Assembly (NCBI GenBank): GCA_020627925.1
Contig: JAHDFY010000004.1
Coordinates: 62,001 to 126,000 of the forward strand
Direction of reading: 5' to 3'
Length of the DNA stretch: 64,000 nt
From: a bacterium
GTDB taxonomy: Bacteria; Patescibacteriota; Gracilibacteria; Absconditabacterales; Absconditicoccaceae
Part shown: one piece after another, positions 1-11,415 of the stretch
Layout of the letters: each line of letters opens with the position of its first letter
How positions within the stretch are numbered: the stretch's first letter is position 1
Translations under genes and position numbers: made by a program
Notes under the pieces: model-generated
Databases searched by the model: none
What the model saw: the letters and a program-made list of their open reading frames with translations, nothing else
What the model was told of the DNA's origin: nothing

Positions 1-2
1 TG

Positions 3-209
3 GAAACGTTCAACAACTGTGTAGAAATAAACAAATATGATCAAAAAATTACTGATAGCATGGCTCAATGACAATCGCTTTTTGGTGTAAGATGAACACC
101 AGGAAATGTTATCTTAAATAAAGAAACTGGTGAATATATTTTGATTGCGGGAGCATACCCATACAGTGAGTTTGAAAAAAAGATCAAAGAACTTCTTAAC
201 GAAGAATAA
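3..209 (+). CDS. DsbA-family thiol oxidoreductase, C-terminal part (5' end outside window)
   Basis: The last 68 codons of a gene that begins before the window. The piece matches the C-terminal half of DsbA-like thioredoxin-fold proteins: a short helical stretch (NNCVEINKYDQKI), then a cis-proline loop GVRGTPGNVI, then IAGAYPYSEFEKKI and a charged end. Three in-frame TGA codons must be read as Gly; one of them gives the conserved Gly of the GTP loop, which supports the code. Such proteins form or shuffle disulfides in exported proteins, which fits the cysteine-rich secreted proteins that follow. The redox CxxC would lie in the missing part. The gene ends in TAA and is followed by a hairpin terminator. 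Confidence 0.75.
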
Positions 210-240
210 TTGACACAAGTAGACAAAAATTGTGCCAAAG

Positions 241-270
241 AAAAATACCTTAATAAATAAGGTATTTTTC
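241..270 (+). terminator. Intrinsic terminator after the DsbA-like gene
   Basis: Perfect inverted repeat AAAAATACCTTA / TAAGGTATTTTT (12 bp arms, 5-base loop) 31 bases after the stop. The T-rich 3' arm makes it work as a rho-independent terminator. Confidence 0.8.
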
Positions 271-431
271 TAATTTTAGACAAAAGTAGACAAAAAATTT
301 ATACATACTTTTTGTAACAAAACATATTAACAAACAAGAAGTATCCTATTGTAAAGCCCAATAACACTCTATTACTTAAAAAATATCCACAAATATATAT
401 AAAAACACTGTTTGAATATACTATCTATAGA

Positions 432-3308
432 ATGAGGAATATTATTGTAACAAACATCTGTTTTCTGCTTATTGCAATAATGCCACTCTATGCACAACAA
501 ACACAAGTAGCAATTAATAATACTATTGATACAGCGTTTGTTGAAAATTTAAGAGCGGTTGGTTTTCCTGTTGATGAAATTTTACAACAAAAAACAATTT
601 CACGTTATGATGTGACCAGATTACTTAACGCAGTAGAATGTGTTGATTGCTTGAACCCTGGGCAAAACATGATTGATATATACACACCGTGATTTCGATC
701 AGATTTTGTTATTAGGCCTTGAGAAGATTTTAGAGATATACTGTTTAAAGAAGCATTCTATAGAGAAGGAAGTTATTATTATTGTGTCGCATATGCTGCA
801 GACAATGAATATATGAATGGGTATCCTATTGCAACAAGTCCGATTTGTTGATGATTATTTTGTGGGGCAAAAGATACAACCAAAGCTGAGTTTCTACAAA
901 TAATAATGAATGTTATAGAAAAATATACTTTTCAAAATTATTCCGTCAATTGGTCACAAGTACAAAAATGGAAAGATAATTTAGAAGAATGATGATACGC
1001 AGATAGATATGTATTATCGATCGATGATGATATCATCGACCAATGAGTGCTGCGCTGTGGAACAACCGAATGTCCACTAAAAGATAGACGAGAATACAAA
1101 ACCTACCGTAAATACTGTATGTTTGAGTTAGAAAAATGTGGCAATCAACCCTATGGTTTCCTCAAAGCATGACGATGGCCTATCGCAGAAATTAATCAAT
1201 TGGCAAAAGAATGAATCATCAATGAACCTAATATACAAGATAGCATTCACGATCCAGTGGACGGTGAATATGTTCTTGCTACATTTGGAAGAATGTTTCC
1301 CATCATCTGATGTGAATTTGATAATGACTATGATTGTGACAATATTAGCAATGCATCAGACTCTTGCCCTAATCACTATAATCCACAACAAAGAGATCTT
1401 GATCAAGATGGAATAGGAAATGTATGTGACCCTGATATTGATGGAGACACAGTAACTAACCCTATTGGTATTGTTGATGACAATGATAGTATCATTATTA
1501 GCAAATATGAAGATGATATGGATAATTGTCTTTTTACTCAAAACACCGAACAGCTAGATAGAAACGCTAATAAAATTGGAGATATTTGTGAAGGACTTAA
1601 TGAATCAGTATCTCTTTGGATAAGACCTATTATTGAAGAAGAAAAGTGACCACTTTCTGTTAGCTTTGTTGCAGAAACTGAATGAAACTATACAGAAATA
1701 GAGCGAGATTTTTGATCGAATATAAGCAAAAATGGAAAAGAAGTTTCTCATACATTTGAACAAGCATGAGTATATACAGTAATAGCAAAAGCCTATGGCC
1801 TTCGTAATGACGCAGTGGCAAGGACAACTGTTATTGTTGGTTATAAAGAAGAAACAGCATATGCGATTTCTCCCCAAACCTCTTCTCTTGCATGACCAGC
1901 TCCGTTTGCAACGACAATACAACACAATGTATCATCGGATACTAACTTGGTACAAACAGAAATACTTATCAATGGAACTAAAGAAAAAAAAATCAATGGA
2001 ATCAAACCATTCAATAAAATTTTTAGGGATCCATGAATCTATCCAATTACTACATCGTTAAAACAGGGAGAAAAAATACTTGCAGTAGCACAACATACTA
2101 TCGGAGTGGGAGGCACAGAAATTTGATCGATGATCAACACGGACAGTCTCTTATATAATATTGGAGATGACGTTAATTTTCTTACAATTCTGGGAGGAGA
2201 AAAAGAAAATAATCCAATTGATTCAATAGAGCGAGAGTTTGGTGACGGAGACAAAATCATCACTCGCTCACTATCGCATACCAAACAATTTGATAAAGCA
2301 TGACCAAGTGTTGCTATACAAAGAATTATTTTTGAAGATGGAACAATTCACCAAAACTTTATAACACTCTTTATTTCTGATCCAGATGGTGCCTCATTCA
2401 ATAATCAAAATATTGCACTTGAAGCATCTCCATGATTTGGAAATGGAAAGGATCCAACACAACTGATTATAAATGAGTTTCAAATAAATGATGAAAATGT
2501 TATAAAAAAATTGCTCAGATTGAATGACGCAGAGTCCCAAGAAATAACAGAAAGCCAAATAGAATATCTCTTTTCACAGCAATGAGTACATTACCCCAAA
2601 ATAAGTTATTATCTTGATCAATGCCGCTCTCTTCACTCTCAATCAACAATTGTTGTAAGCAATCCTCATAGCTGCTTAGCTGCAAAAATCAATGGTACAT
2701 TAGGTCAATATAAGTGTGATTTTGATGAAGATGGAATACCTGACGTATGTGACGAAGATATAGATAACGACGGGGTACCTAATCTTGTTGGAGCAATTCT
2801 TTTTGAAAATGATGACTGTAGCTTTTCATGAAACATAAACAAAGGAGTTCTCAATGACCACATTGAATGAGTGTGTAGTATTGATAACTGCCCATTTGTT
2901 AGCAATACAGACCAAATCGATCTGAATAATGATGGACTATGAGATGTCTGTCCTGATTTGATAAAACTAACAGATGCGGAGCTTGACCCAAGTGAAAAAG
3001 ACACCGATGGTGATGGTTATACTGATGATAGGGACGCGTGTCCGACGCTGCCTGAAACATACAACAATGTTGAAGACAGCGATGGCTGCCCCGAAATAGG
3101 TGCTGACGATCCTTGTATCAATGAAATCAACGGAGTCATTACTCCTGAGTCAGAAACGTTCATCAATGCTCTCAATTGTAACGCATGTCCATGTCATTTT
3201 GCCGATTTCGGAGGGATTCTTAAAGAATGAGATAAAGTGAGAGCAATTCTTACCGATAAGCCATGATCCAAAGACTACACAAGATCATTTCCCAAGGTTA
3301 TAGAGTAA
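432..3308 (+). CDS. Secreted SLH/PKD/thrombospondin-3-type surface protein, 958 aa
   Basis: Reads through many TGA codons (Gly) to TAA. A signal peptide is visible (about residues 1-22, ending PLYA-Q). Residues about 115-167 look like an S-layer homology domain: CVAYAADNEYMNGYP followed by TTKAEFLQIIMNVIEKY. Aspartate-rich calcium-binding repeats of thrombospondin type 3 kind occur near residues 295-345 and 760-885 (motifs DLDQDGIGNVCD, DTDGDGYTDDRDACP). Between them, residues about 400-570 contain PKD/Ig-like beta domains. Likely cell-surface and possibly tethered to the envelope by the SLH-like part. It is the first of three similar large genes in one direction. Exact function is unknown; adhesion or S-layer association is inference. 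Confidence 0.8.
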
Positions 3309-3421
3309 CAAATAACAATAGTGTCAATAAATAATAGACAACAACACAAACTAATTAGCACAAACCAAAAATTACCATATAATTGTATTATATATTTATG
3401 CCCATTATGATTATAGCAACA

Positions 3422-6400
3422 ATGAATCGAGGAAAAAAAATAACATGACTAGCCTTGAGCGTTTCGTTCGCATTGACGGGAATTGCTATGGCTGCCCCAG
3501 TCCCTATCAACGGACAATGCTGATCTATAAACGGAACAACCATCAGCTCATTTCCTGTTGGATCCAATCAATATGATTTTCTTTGCTCTCAATGAGAGGT
3601 AACTAATTTTACCAATGGAGGAAATAGCACATCCAGAACACTGACATGGACGTGTGAATGAATTTACGGAGGAAGTAGTCAGGCATGTAGTGCTTTGGGT
3701 AATGCGTCTTTTTGGAATGACATGAACACCAATGGAACAGGATGTGGTATTGCACAAAACCAATCCTATGTGAGTAATGCTCCAGAACTAATTTGATTAG
3801 CAAACTCAAATAACAACAACAATTTTTTATGAAACTTATGCCAATCAAATACTGCCCCAATTTCCTTTACAGAAACAAGCATCGGATGGACACGAACATG
3901 TCCGTGAGTATGGAATAGCGTAAACAACAATTTTGATGCACCTGAAACATGTGCGGCATACTATTATTATGATTCGCAATGTGGTGCTGCAGCAGGGACA
4001 GGTCATTTTACGCAACCAGTTGCTCAATTATGTCAACCAGGAAATGTAGCCTGAATGGTAAGGTTTAACACAGAAACTCAAAAGTGGGAGTGGGAATGTG
4101 AAGGATCTTGATGATGAGCAATTAGTATGTGTAGTGCATGGGCAACAAACACCAATAATATCAGTCCTGCATGTAATAGTTTTGTTATAACAAACAATAG
4201 TGTCGTTGGTTTTCCCGCAACTGATTTATGTGGAATTGGAGACCTTCACGAATGGAATGTAGACTCTATCAACGAAACAGCAACATGGTCATGTGAATTT
4301 AATTGACAAGTAACTCCTCTTTGTGGAAATGTAACAGTAGCCTGATTTGGTAACAACGCAGGAACACAATGTAATGGACTAACTAATGGACAAACATTCA
4401 AGTACCTTTCTGAAGTAGAAGCATTATGATTTTGTAGCAACAATCAAATACCAGATAGCTTTGATAATGATGATGACAAACGGGAGTGGACATGTTGACC
4501 ACAATCATGTGAAGCATTCAAAGACACCCAATGAACACACTGTTGATATGCAATTAATGTTCCAAGTCTTACACCACCAACCCAATGATTATGTGCGTCA
4601 GGACAAGTCGTTTCTTCTGTGATAAAGTTTGCAAATGATTGGAAATGGATTTGTTCAGATATTCAAAACGGAGGTTTTTGTAGCAATACATGATGTCAAG
4701 TAAATTATCCCAATGAGGCTGCTATTTGCGAATGACCAAGAATTGTCGTTGGAGATTGTCAATGGGCGACACAAATCAATCATAATGGTTTTCATACACC
4801 AAATGAAATAATTCAATCAGGGTTATGTAAAGATGGTTACCCAAATCCTTTGGTGCCTTATCAGGATTATACACAAAATAAATGGGCATGGACATGTGAA
4901 TGAACACCAATGTTATGAAGCGATGAACAATGTTATGCTGAAGCAGGAATACCAGATTTAACAATATTATACGATAAACCAAGACCCTACAGTTTCCCTA
5001 CGTCATTGTCTACTGGGGACTTGATTGCTGGTCCTGTCATAGCTTCTCTGACGTGATACGATCCTCTCTATCTATCTTTTACCAGTCCTTATAATCAAGA
5101 CCACAGACTCTTTACGCAAAATGGACATTTCTTATTCAATTATGAAGATTGGGCAGGAAATACATGAGCAACGATGGTATTTGTTGACTGGATAAAGGAT
5201 GCCGGTCCATATGCATATGCTGTGTATTCTGCTACAGAGCCAACCTCATGACACGTTGATGTAAGATTGTCTGGTTATGATAGTTCGCAAAACCCAACTA
5301 CATTTGTGGGGCCTTGTCTTAGTGCAGGTCACTGTCAAATCATTGTTGGTGCTCATCCATATGACCTTACTATAAGATTTACTCACAATAATGAAGGAAC
5401 ATTTACTATTACCGATAGTCAATGAAACACAAAAGACATCGTCGTTAATGTTACTAACATAGACACTGTTATACCAACAGCAACACTCTACTATTCACAT
5501 ACGTCTACAACGAGTGAAGATGTAACGGTAAAAATTATTAGCCCATCAGAACCTATTACAGTAACAAATAATGGATGACACCTTTCTTATACATTTACCG
5601 AAAGTGGTTCGTTTACCTTTGAAATTAGAGATGAAGCAGGAAATGTAAATACTTTACAAGCAACCGTTGATTGGATAGACAAAGATGCACCATCGGCGAG
5701 AGTTTATTACTCAACTACTTGAGTAACCAATGAAAATGTCGTAGCAACATTGACTGATTTTACAGAAACAGGTATCATCATAAAAAACAACAATGGAAGT
5801 AATATGTACACATTTTCACACAACGGAGAATTTACTTTTATCCTAGAAGATCAATCGGGAAATAAATGATCTGTTCGTGCTTATGTAGATTGGATAAATA
5901 AACCTATTCTCAAAAACTTAATAGAACAATACACGGATAATTTATGTGCAAAAATACCCAAGAGACTTCCCGTTGATATCCAAGGAAATGAACATAACTT
6001 GGAAATCATTACTGTCATAAGAAATTGTCTGATGAAATGATATAGAGGACACAACAACCATATGTACTTTTATCCTAGAAACTATATTTCTCGTGCAGAG
6101 TTTATTAGAGTTGTTGGTAGGTTCATAAAAATGACAACTGACTATGATGGCTCATTGCTTTCAGAAGTATCTGATGAGTTCGTCAATGTGATGGCCGAAT
6201 GAAAATTTGCTACTGATATACAAGAGGCAGATGCACGATGATTACTTTTTTATACTCCTCTGTTGCAAGACAATATTCACAAAAAAATCGCTTATGATGA
6301 TCCTATTCCTCAAAGGGAAGCAAAATACATTATCAAAAAAGCTCTCGATATTGTGTGAATGGATGCTCGTATAGCTAATACCTTATTCAATGAAGAAGGA

Positions 6401-6799
6401 AAATTAACAAGAGGAGAAGCTGCATACATATTTGCAAATCTATTAATGAGTTTTGAAGATATTGCAATTGGAAACAATCTCGAATTACTAAAAGCACTTG
6501 AGTGGAGATTACAAAGCATACCTAATTACCAAAAACAAAGAGCTTTTATGACAAAAATATTATTAAGAGTTCTTAAAATACCAGAAACAACACTAAGAAG
6601 AGTTGGATTACATCCTGATTGGCTAAAACAAGATTTCGTTGCAATAATACAATCTAAAATGCCACAAAGAAGGAAAAAAGAATATCTTTCGATAAAAACA
6701 ATTATTGATGATTACCTAAGAGAGTTCCCTGATCCACACAACAATGAAGTGTTCAATGGCACAGAAAATTACACGTACAAAATGTTCGACGATTTCTAA
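3422..6799 (+). CDS. Secreted cysteine-rich surface protein with Ig-like repeats and C-terminal SLH-like domain, 1125 aa
   Basis: Start chosen at the ATG giving a canonical signal peptide (MNRGKKITGLALSVSFALTG, ending near AMA-AP); in-frame ATGs at 3398 and 3407 would add up to eight residues. The N-terminal half (about 30-510) is built from cysteine modules around WTCEG...C motifs. Then come Ig-like units that each end in the same strand: FVDWIKD (about 585), TVDWIDKD (about 750) and YVDWINKP (about 825). Residues 834-1125 hold SLH-like repeats (ISRAEFIRVVGRFI, LTRGEAAYIFANLLM). Its last 200 residues are clearly homologous to the next gene product. It is probably an envelope-attached surface protein; ligands are unknown. 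Confidence 0.8.
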
Positions 6800-6825
6800 T
6801 TATTATTTTATTACAACGGTAACCG

Positions 6826-9012
6826 ATGAAGGAGAAACTACTCCATAAAGACAAAAATAACAAAGCGTGGCTATGATCAATAGTCACTCTACTTTGCTTT
6901 GTTTGTTTTGGATTTGCTCAATTTAATCCCAATGTTTGTAATATCAATGGACAAGTACTTCTTAATGGAGATACTATTGCAGTTTTTCAAAATGACCAAG
7001 TAGCTTTTGGGGGTAATTGTGCCACGATACAAGAGATATTTACTTGTAATCAATGAATTCTCAATGGTGTTAATCCATCAAGCCAACCACAAAATTATCC
7101 CTATACACAATGTCAGGTTGCTGCTCCTCTTTCTTGTTCTCTAGGGCCTACTTATGGTCAACAAACAGTTGTACAGCATGGATCATTAGCAACATGATAC
7201 AAAGACGATATTCTAGAGCCAGGTCAAACATGTGACACTATTGGTCCTTCGGGAAACATGGGAGTATTAGAGTGTAATAATGGAAATTTTGTTCCATCTT
7301 CATGGTGGGTCGCAAATGCTTCTGATTATGTCTATCCTACTTGTGAGGTGAGAGAAACAGATGATTGTGAATTCAATGGAGAAACAGTACAACATGGATT
7401 TAGTGTCACAGGATACCTTATTCCGTTTCCAACAATTGGTCAACAATGTACTTATGAAATAAGAACCTGTGTTGATGGATTTCTCTCATGAACCTATCAA
7501 TTTGATGAATGTAATGAGACAGATGCTGTTTGTGGTTCCGCTGCAGATACCGGTATGGAATTCGCGCAAGCACCACAATATAACCTTTGTGAAGAGGGTT
7601 ATCCTATCGGAAGCGTAGGAGTCAACCCAACCACCAATAGATGGGAATGGACATGTGGAGGATACTGATTAAATCTTACTAGCTGTAGTGCGACAGGAAC
7701 AGCAATTAACACCTGAGTTGCTGCATGTACACCGTTTGTTAATTATGTAAATTATATGACAGGAGCATGGAATAATTTGTGTACTCCTGGTAACGCAACA
7801 TGATTTGTTGCAACACAAACATGATGGACATGGAACTGTGAATACAACAACACATTTTTTACATGATGTACTGCACTCAATACAAAAATTCCATCTGGTA
7901 TCATCGAATATAACCCGGATGAAGAAACGAAATGAACAGTAAGAGCTACACTCACTGGCCTCACAATGACGTGAGCAACTATTATCACCAACAGTGGTCA
8001 GAATTATTACGATTTCAATGAAAATGGTACATTTACATTCATGTTGGAAATTGATGGGAAAATATGATTTGTAAAAGCGGTTGTTGATTGGATATCAAAA
8101 CGTGAAAGTATTTTTAAAGAAATACTCATATGATATGAATCAAATTTGTGTGATCAGTTTGCTTTTGATTTACAAGATGCTCATACAAGCAAATACAAAT
8201 TAGATATAATTACAGCAAAAAATACCTGTATTATGCGTGGTTACAGATTCAAAAAATCACATTTGTTTTTACCAGAAAGACCAATTTCTCGTGGTGAAGC
8301 ATTAGTGACCATGAGAAAATTAGCAGAAAGGTTAGGTGATTATAGATATCAAACCAATGAACCCACAAGATATAAATATTTTAAAATTACCCAATCACAT
8401 TCGTTATTTTCATACATTAGGTGGTGAGAAGATGTAGAGGCAATAAAATACCTCACACACACAAAAAAAGGAAACAATGTTATTATTAATTTTAATGCAC
8501 CTATTACACAAAAAGAGCTAAAAAACATGCTCTATCACGTACTCTACATACACAATTACCATGAACCAATAAGTAAAAGACTTTTTGAAGAAATTGATTT
8601 TGATGATCAACATACCGTAAAAAGAGGAGAGCATGCATTCATTCTGAGAAGAATTCTTGAGTCATACGAACACATCCCTATTGGAAATGATTACAGACTA
8701 CTCTATGTAATTTATCAAAAAATTAAGGACGAACACATTGATGATCAAATAAAAATGCTTGTAGAAATAAATAAAATTCTTACAAGAATGCCTATGGATA
8801 TGATGAACTCATACGCACTGACTAAGCGAAGATTAATCACTGATATCCAAGCAATTATCAACAACAAAAAACCAGAAAGAAATGCCAAAGTAGAAGCAAC
8901 AGTAGATCTTATAAAAGATAGATTGTGGTATATGAAACAACCTGAATACATCATAGATCTACATAATATCGAAGATGTTATTGATGATGATTATTACAAT
9001 CTCGAACGATAA
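6826..9012 (+). CDS. Secreted cysteine-rich surface protein, paralogue of the preceding gene, 728 aa
   Basis: The signal peptide contains a TGA-coded Gly (WLGSIVTLLCFVCFGFAQ, residues about 15-32). Cysteine modules follow, e.g. WEWTCGGYG...SC and WTWNCEY...GC, then one Ig-like unit ending AVVDWISK, and then an SLH-like C-terminal region with ISRGEALVTMRKLAERLG and VKRGEHAFILRRILES. The stretch around SYEHIPIGNDYRLL aligns with SFEDIAIGNNLELL of the upstream protein, so the two are paralogues with fewer Ig units here. It starts 26 bases after the upstream stop, which suggests co-transcription. It ends in TAA before a strong hairpin. Surface location is well supported; function is unknown. Confidence 0.8.
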
Positions 9013-9040
9013 CAACCAAATAAAACAATTTTGTACACAA

Positions 9041-9080
9041 AAAAACAAGGAGGAACGACAAAGCAATCTCCTTGTTTTTT
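9041..9080. terminator. Bidirectional terminator between convergent genes
   Basis: Inverted repeat AAACAAGGAG / CTCCTTGTTT with A-rich and T-rich flanks, between a + gene ending at 9012 and a minus gene ending at 9096. It can end transcription from both sides. Confidence 0.8.
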
Positions 9081-9095
9081 ATATATTATTATTGG

Positions 9096-9740
9096 TTATT
9101 CTCTTAGTTTTTTTGCAAATGATGAACTGTTTTTATTTTTGTCGTCTTTCATTTCTTCAAAAAGAGTGTCCATTTCTTCATCTTTAGAAAACTCAATTGA
9201 TTCATTGATGATATGAAATTGTCTTCACTTTTTGTGTGTTGTTGTTGTTAGGTAGAAATTGTAAAGCAAACCAACAATAAGCAGCAATGTTACTGATGTA
9301 TAACCAATTCCCAAACTCAATGTTGGAATATTTGTTCTCAATACAGCTACGGTAGATCCAATACTGCTATACGTAGCAGTCAGAAAAAATAACAAAACAA
9401 AGTTGAGTAAGTTGGTATTTTCTTTGAATCAAAATAATGCTGACAACAAGCTTTTTGCTCTCATACTTGTATTCCATGCAATAAGAACTCCCAAAGAAAC
9501 TACAATAAGAACCAAAGGAACAAAAAATTGCACACTATTGAGCAAGTAATAATTTGTCGACTCATCTCCCAAACCGCTATCTCCTTTGATAAAGAGTGGT
9601 GTAAAAAAAATGAAGAACGTAAGCAACAAAAGATAAACAATATACAGTCTATCTTGTTTATTATAAAGCATAAATTTTTTGTATAATACACCTCCTTGAT
9701 CTTGCAACCAAGCCAGTATAAATTGAAGCTTTTTTTTCAT
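9096..9740 (-). CDS. Multi-pass membrane protein of unknown function, 214 aa
   Basis: Not recognised. About four hydrophobic helices are visible (IVYLLLLTFFIFFTPLF, FFVPLVLIVVSLGVLIAW, FVLLFFLTATYSSIGS, VTLLLIVGLLYNFYL), followed by a charged cytoplasmic tail of some 45 residues ending at TAA. Two in-frame TGA codons are needed to reach the tail. It lies 52 bases downstream of the peroxiredoxin gene on the same strand, so it may be the last gene of that transcript. Confidence 0.65.
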
Positions 9741-9792
9741 GACACGTAGTCTAATGTGTAAAAATGTCTATTTCACTATAGTATTTTACGTA

Positions 9793-10248
9793 TTATAGTC
9801 AAGTGATATAATCCAAGACCACTTTCGCGTTTCATCTTGCTTTTACGTTTCTCCAGTCTTTCAAGACTTCTCACGATTCGCTCAGCAAAAATGCACTTCT
9901 AACAGTCCCCATATATTTTCTACCATACATACTTTTTTCTACCCAAACACCAAACCTATCATCATTATGAAGAAGTTGTTCTGTGTCACTGATAAGAGGA
10001 AATGAAATAGATTCTTTGGAAATAAAACCACAGTGTGATTTGTGAGGATCTTTACTAACGCCAATTATTTGGGTATCTTTTTGTGCAAAAGCATCATACA
10101 ATTCAGTATACTCATTTGCCTGTATGGTACACCCAGATGTCTTATCTTTGGGATAAAAATAGAGAACGGTATAAGGTTTTTTTTGTAACAGCTCATCAAA
10201 TGAAACAATTGTTTCAGTCAGATCAGGCATTGTAACATGAAGTTTCAT
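9793..10248 (-). CDS. bcp: Thioredoxin-dependent peroxiredoxin, Bcp/PrxQ type, 151 aa
   Basis: AhpC/TSA-family peroxidase that reduces hydroperoxides with electrons from thioredoxin, in the cytoplasm. Visible features are VLYFYPKDKTSGCTIQANEY with the peroxidatic Cys near residue 39, IIGVSKDPHKSH, FPLISD, and a C-terminal end VVLDYI typical of Bcp. The last 26 residues include three TGA-coded glycines. Unusually, the Cys found five residues after the peroxidatic Cys in many PrxQ proteins is absent, while a Cys occurs in the SHCGFISK helix. The trxA and trxB genes elsewhere in the window would supply reducing power. Length is normal for the family. Confidence 0.9.
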
Positions 10249-10291
10249 AGTGGGTATCTAAACAATGAAGTAAAGTATCTGGCACAAAAAT

Positions 10292-10708
10292 CTATAAGCT
10301 ATAATCAGAAACAGAATTTGAATTTGTTTTATAGCCAGGATTAATTTGACCTTTTTGAGAATTTGTAATATCTTTTCCAAAATCCATAGCAGAATCAATG
10401 ATCTCTCCTACTCTTTTAAAAATATTTTTTGCTTCATAGACTTCGTATGATTTAACTTGCATATATCTTAGCAAGGTTGGAAAAAACAACAATAGAATAA
10501 CAGTAAAAATCACTCCCATCATCATAAATCTAATACCATTCCAAGCACTCTTATTTTTTTCAACGTCACCTTTTGAAAAAATAAAAAGGAAAATTGCATG
10601 GAAAAAAGAATAAAGAGCTCCTACAAAAATCGCAATAACAATAAGTGCAAGAATTGTCACAATGACAGATTCTACACTAGTATAGGAAACAACAGCATCC
10701 TGAGACAT
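10292..10708 (-). CDS. VirB2/TrbC-like small membrane protein, 138 aa
   Basis: Two hydrophobic helices (VIVTILALIVIAIFVGALYS and MMMGVIFTVILLLFF) flank a short polar loop, FSKGDVEKNKSAWNGI. This matches the pattern of the pilin-like VirB2/TrbC proteins common in CPR genomes (loop GGDxEKxKxA). The tail of about 45 residues is polar. No TGA codon is used. It ends in TAG. A role in a type IV pilus or secretion machine is possible, but no other such gene is nearby, so the role is inferred from topology only. Confidence 0.55.
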   Translation of the reverse strand: MSQDAVVSYTSVESVIVTILALIVIAIFVGALYSFFHAIFLFIFSKGDVEKNKSAWNGIRFMMMGVIFTVILLLFFPTLLRYMQVKSYEVYEAKNIFKRVGEIIDSAMDFGKDITNSQKGQINPGYKTNSNSVSDYSL

Positions 10709-10801
10709 AATTTCTATTTATACAAAAATAAATAATCACTATTCTATATGTAGTGTTTTTTTTGTAAAATTAAAGTGATAAGCAAATATTTCCTACATAC
10801 A

Positions 10802-10830
10802 AAAAAACATGCTTGTAGCACGTTTTCATA
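10802..10830 (-). terminator. Terminator after rpsP
   Basis: Hairpin AAACATGCT / AGCACGTTT (one A-C mismatch, 3-base loop), followed on the minus strand by a T run, 22 bases after the rpsP stop. Confidence 0.6.
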
Positions 10831-10851
10831 TGATGAGTGAATTGGAAAAGA

Positions 10852-11154
10852 TTACGAGAACTTATCTGGATTTCTCACTGCTTTCGTTCTTTCTCTTTCT
10901 GTGTAGTATCCCTTGAAGAAATCGTCTCCTGTTTTTTTGTAAGCAATTTTTGCTACTCTTTCAGAAGGTTGAGCTCCTTTTGCAATCCATTCTTTGATAG
11001 CATCAACTTTAATTTCAGTGATGTGCTTAATTGGATCGAACCATCCCAATACTAATTTGTATCCTCCTTGAGGAGATTTAGTATGTTCAGTCAAAACAAC
11101 TCTAAAAAATGGTAGTTTTCTTCTTCCAGCTCTTGCTAGTCTAATTTTCAACAT
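10852..11154 (-). CDS. rpsP: 30S ribosomal protein S16
   Basis: Small-subunit ribosomal protein. It starts MLKIRLARAGRRKLPFFRVV and has the characteristic LGWFDPI motif and the C-terminal IKEWIAKGAQPSERVAKI segment. At 100 residues it is slightly longer than the usual 80-90. All seven glycines use GGN codons, none TGA, unlike most neighbours. It lies downstream of rpmG and two tRNA genes on the same strand. Confidence 0.97.
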   Translation of the reverse strand: MLKIRLARAGRRKLPFFRVVLTEHTKSPQGGYKLVLGWFDPIKHITEIKVDAIKEWIAKGAQPSERVAKIAYKKTGDDFFKGYYTERERTKAVRNPDKFS

Positions 11155-11195
11155 ATGAAAATATGTTCTGATAAAATAAAAATCAATGAAAAAAA

Positions 11196-11372
11196 TTATT
11201 TAAGTTTTTCTTTTGACTTATGAATTGTGTGTTTTCTTAATTGACGACAATATTTTTTGATCTCTAGTTTTGGCGTCACTGCTTTATTAATGTACGTTAC
11301 ATAATTTGTTTGTCCACTTTCAGTACAAACCAATACTACTCTCACTTTTTGTCCTTTCTTTTTACTCGCCAT
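11196..11372 (-). CDS. rpmG: 50S ribosomal protein L33
   Basis: A 58-residue protein: M-ASKKKGQKVRVVLVCTES, then GQTNYVTYINK, then PKLEIKKYC and RKHTIHKSKEK. This is the L33 pattern (Thr/Asn-Tyr turn, LELKKYC, KHT). Canonical zinc-binding L33 has two CxxC pairs. Here each pair retains a single Cys (CTES and YCRQL), so the zinc ribbon is probably lost. The gene lies 41 bases upstream of rpsP. No TGA codons are used. Confidence 0.9.
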   Translation of the reverse strand: MASKKKGQKVRVVLVCTESGQTNYVTYINKAVTPKLEIKKYCRQLRKHTIHKSKEKLK

Positions 11373-11415
11373 CTTGGAGATATTATAGTGTAATAAAGAT
11401 TAACATGTAGATAAT

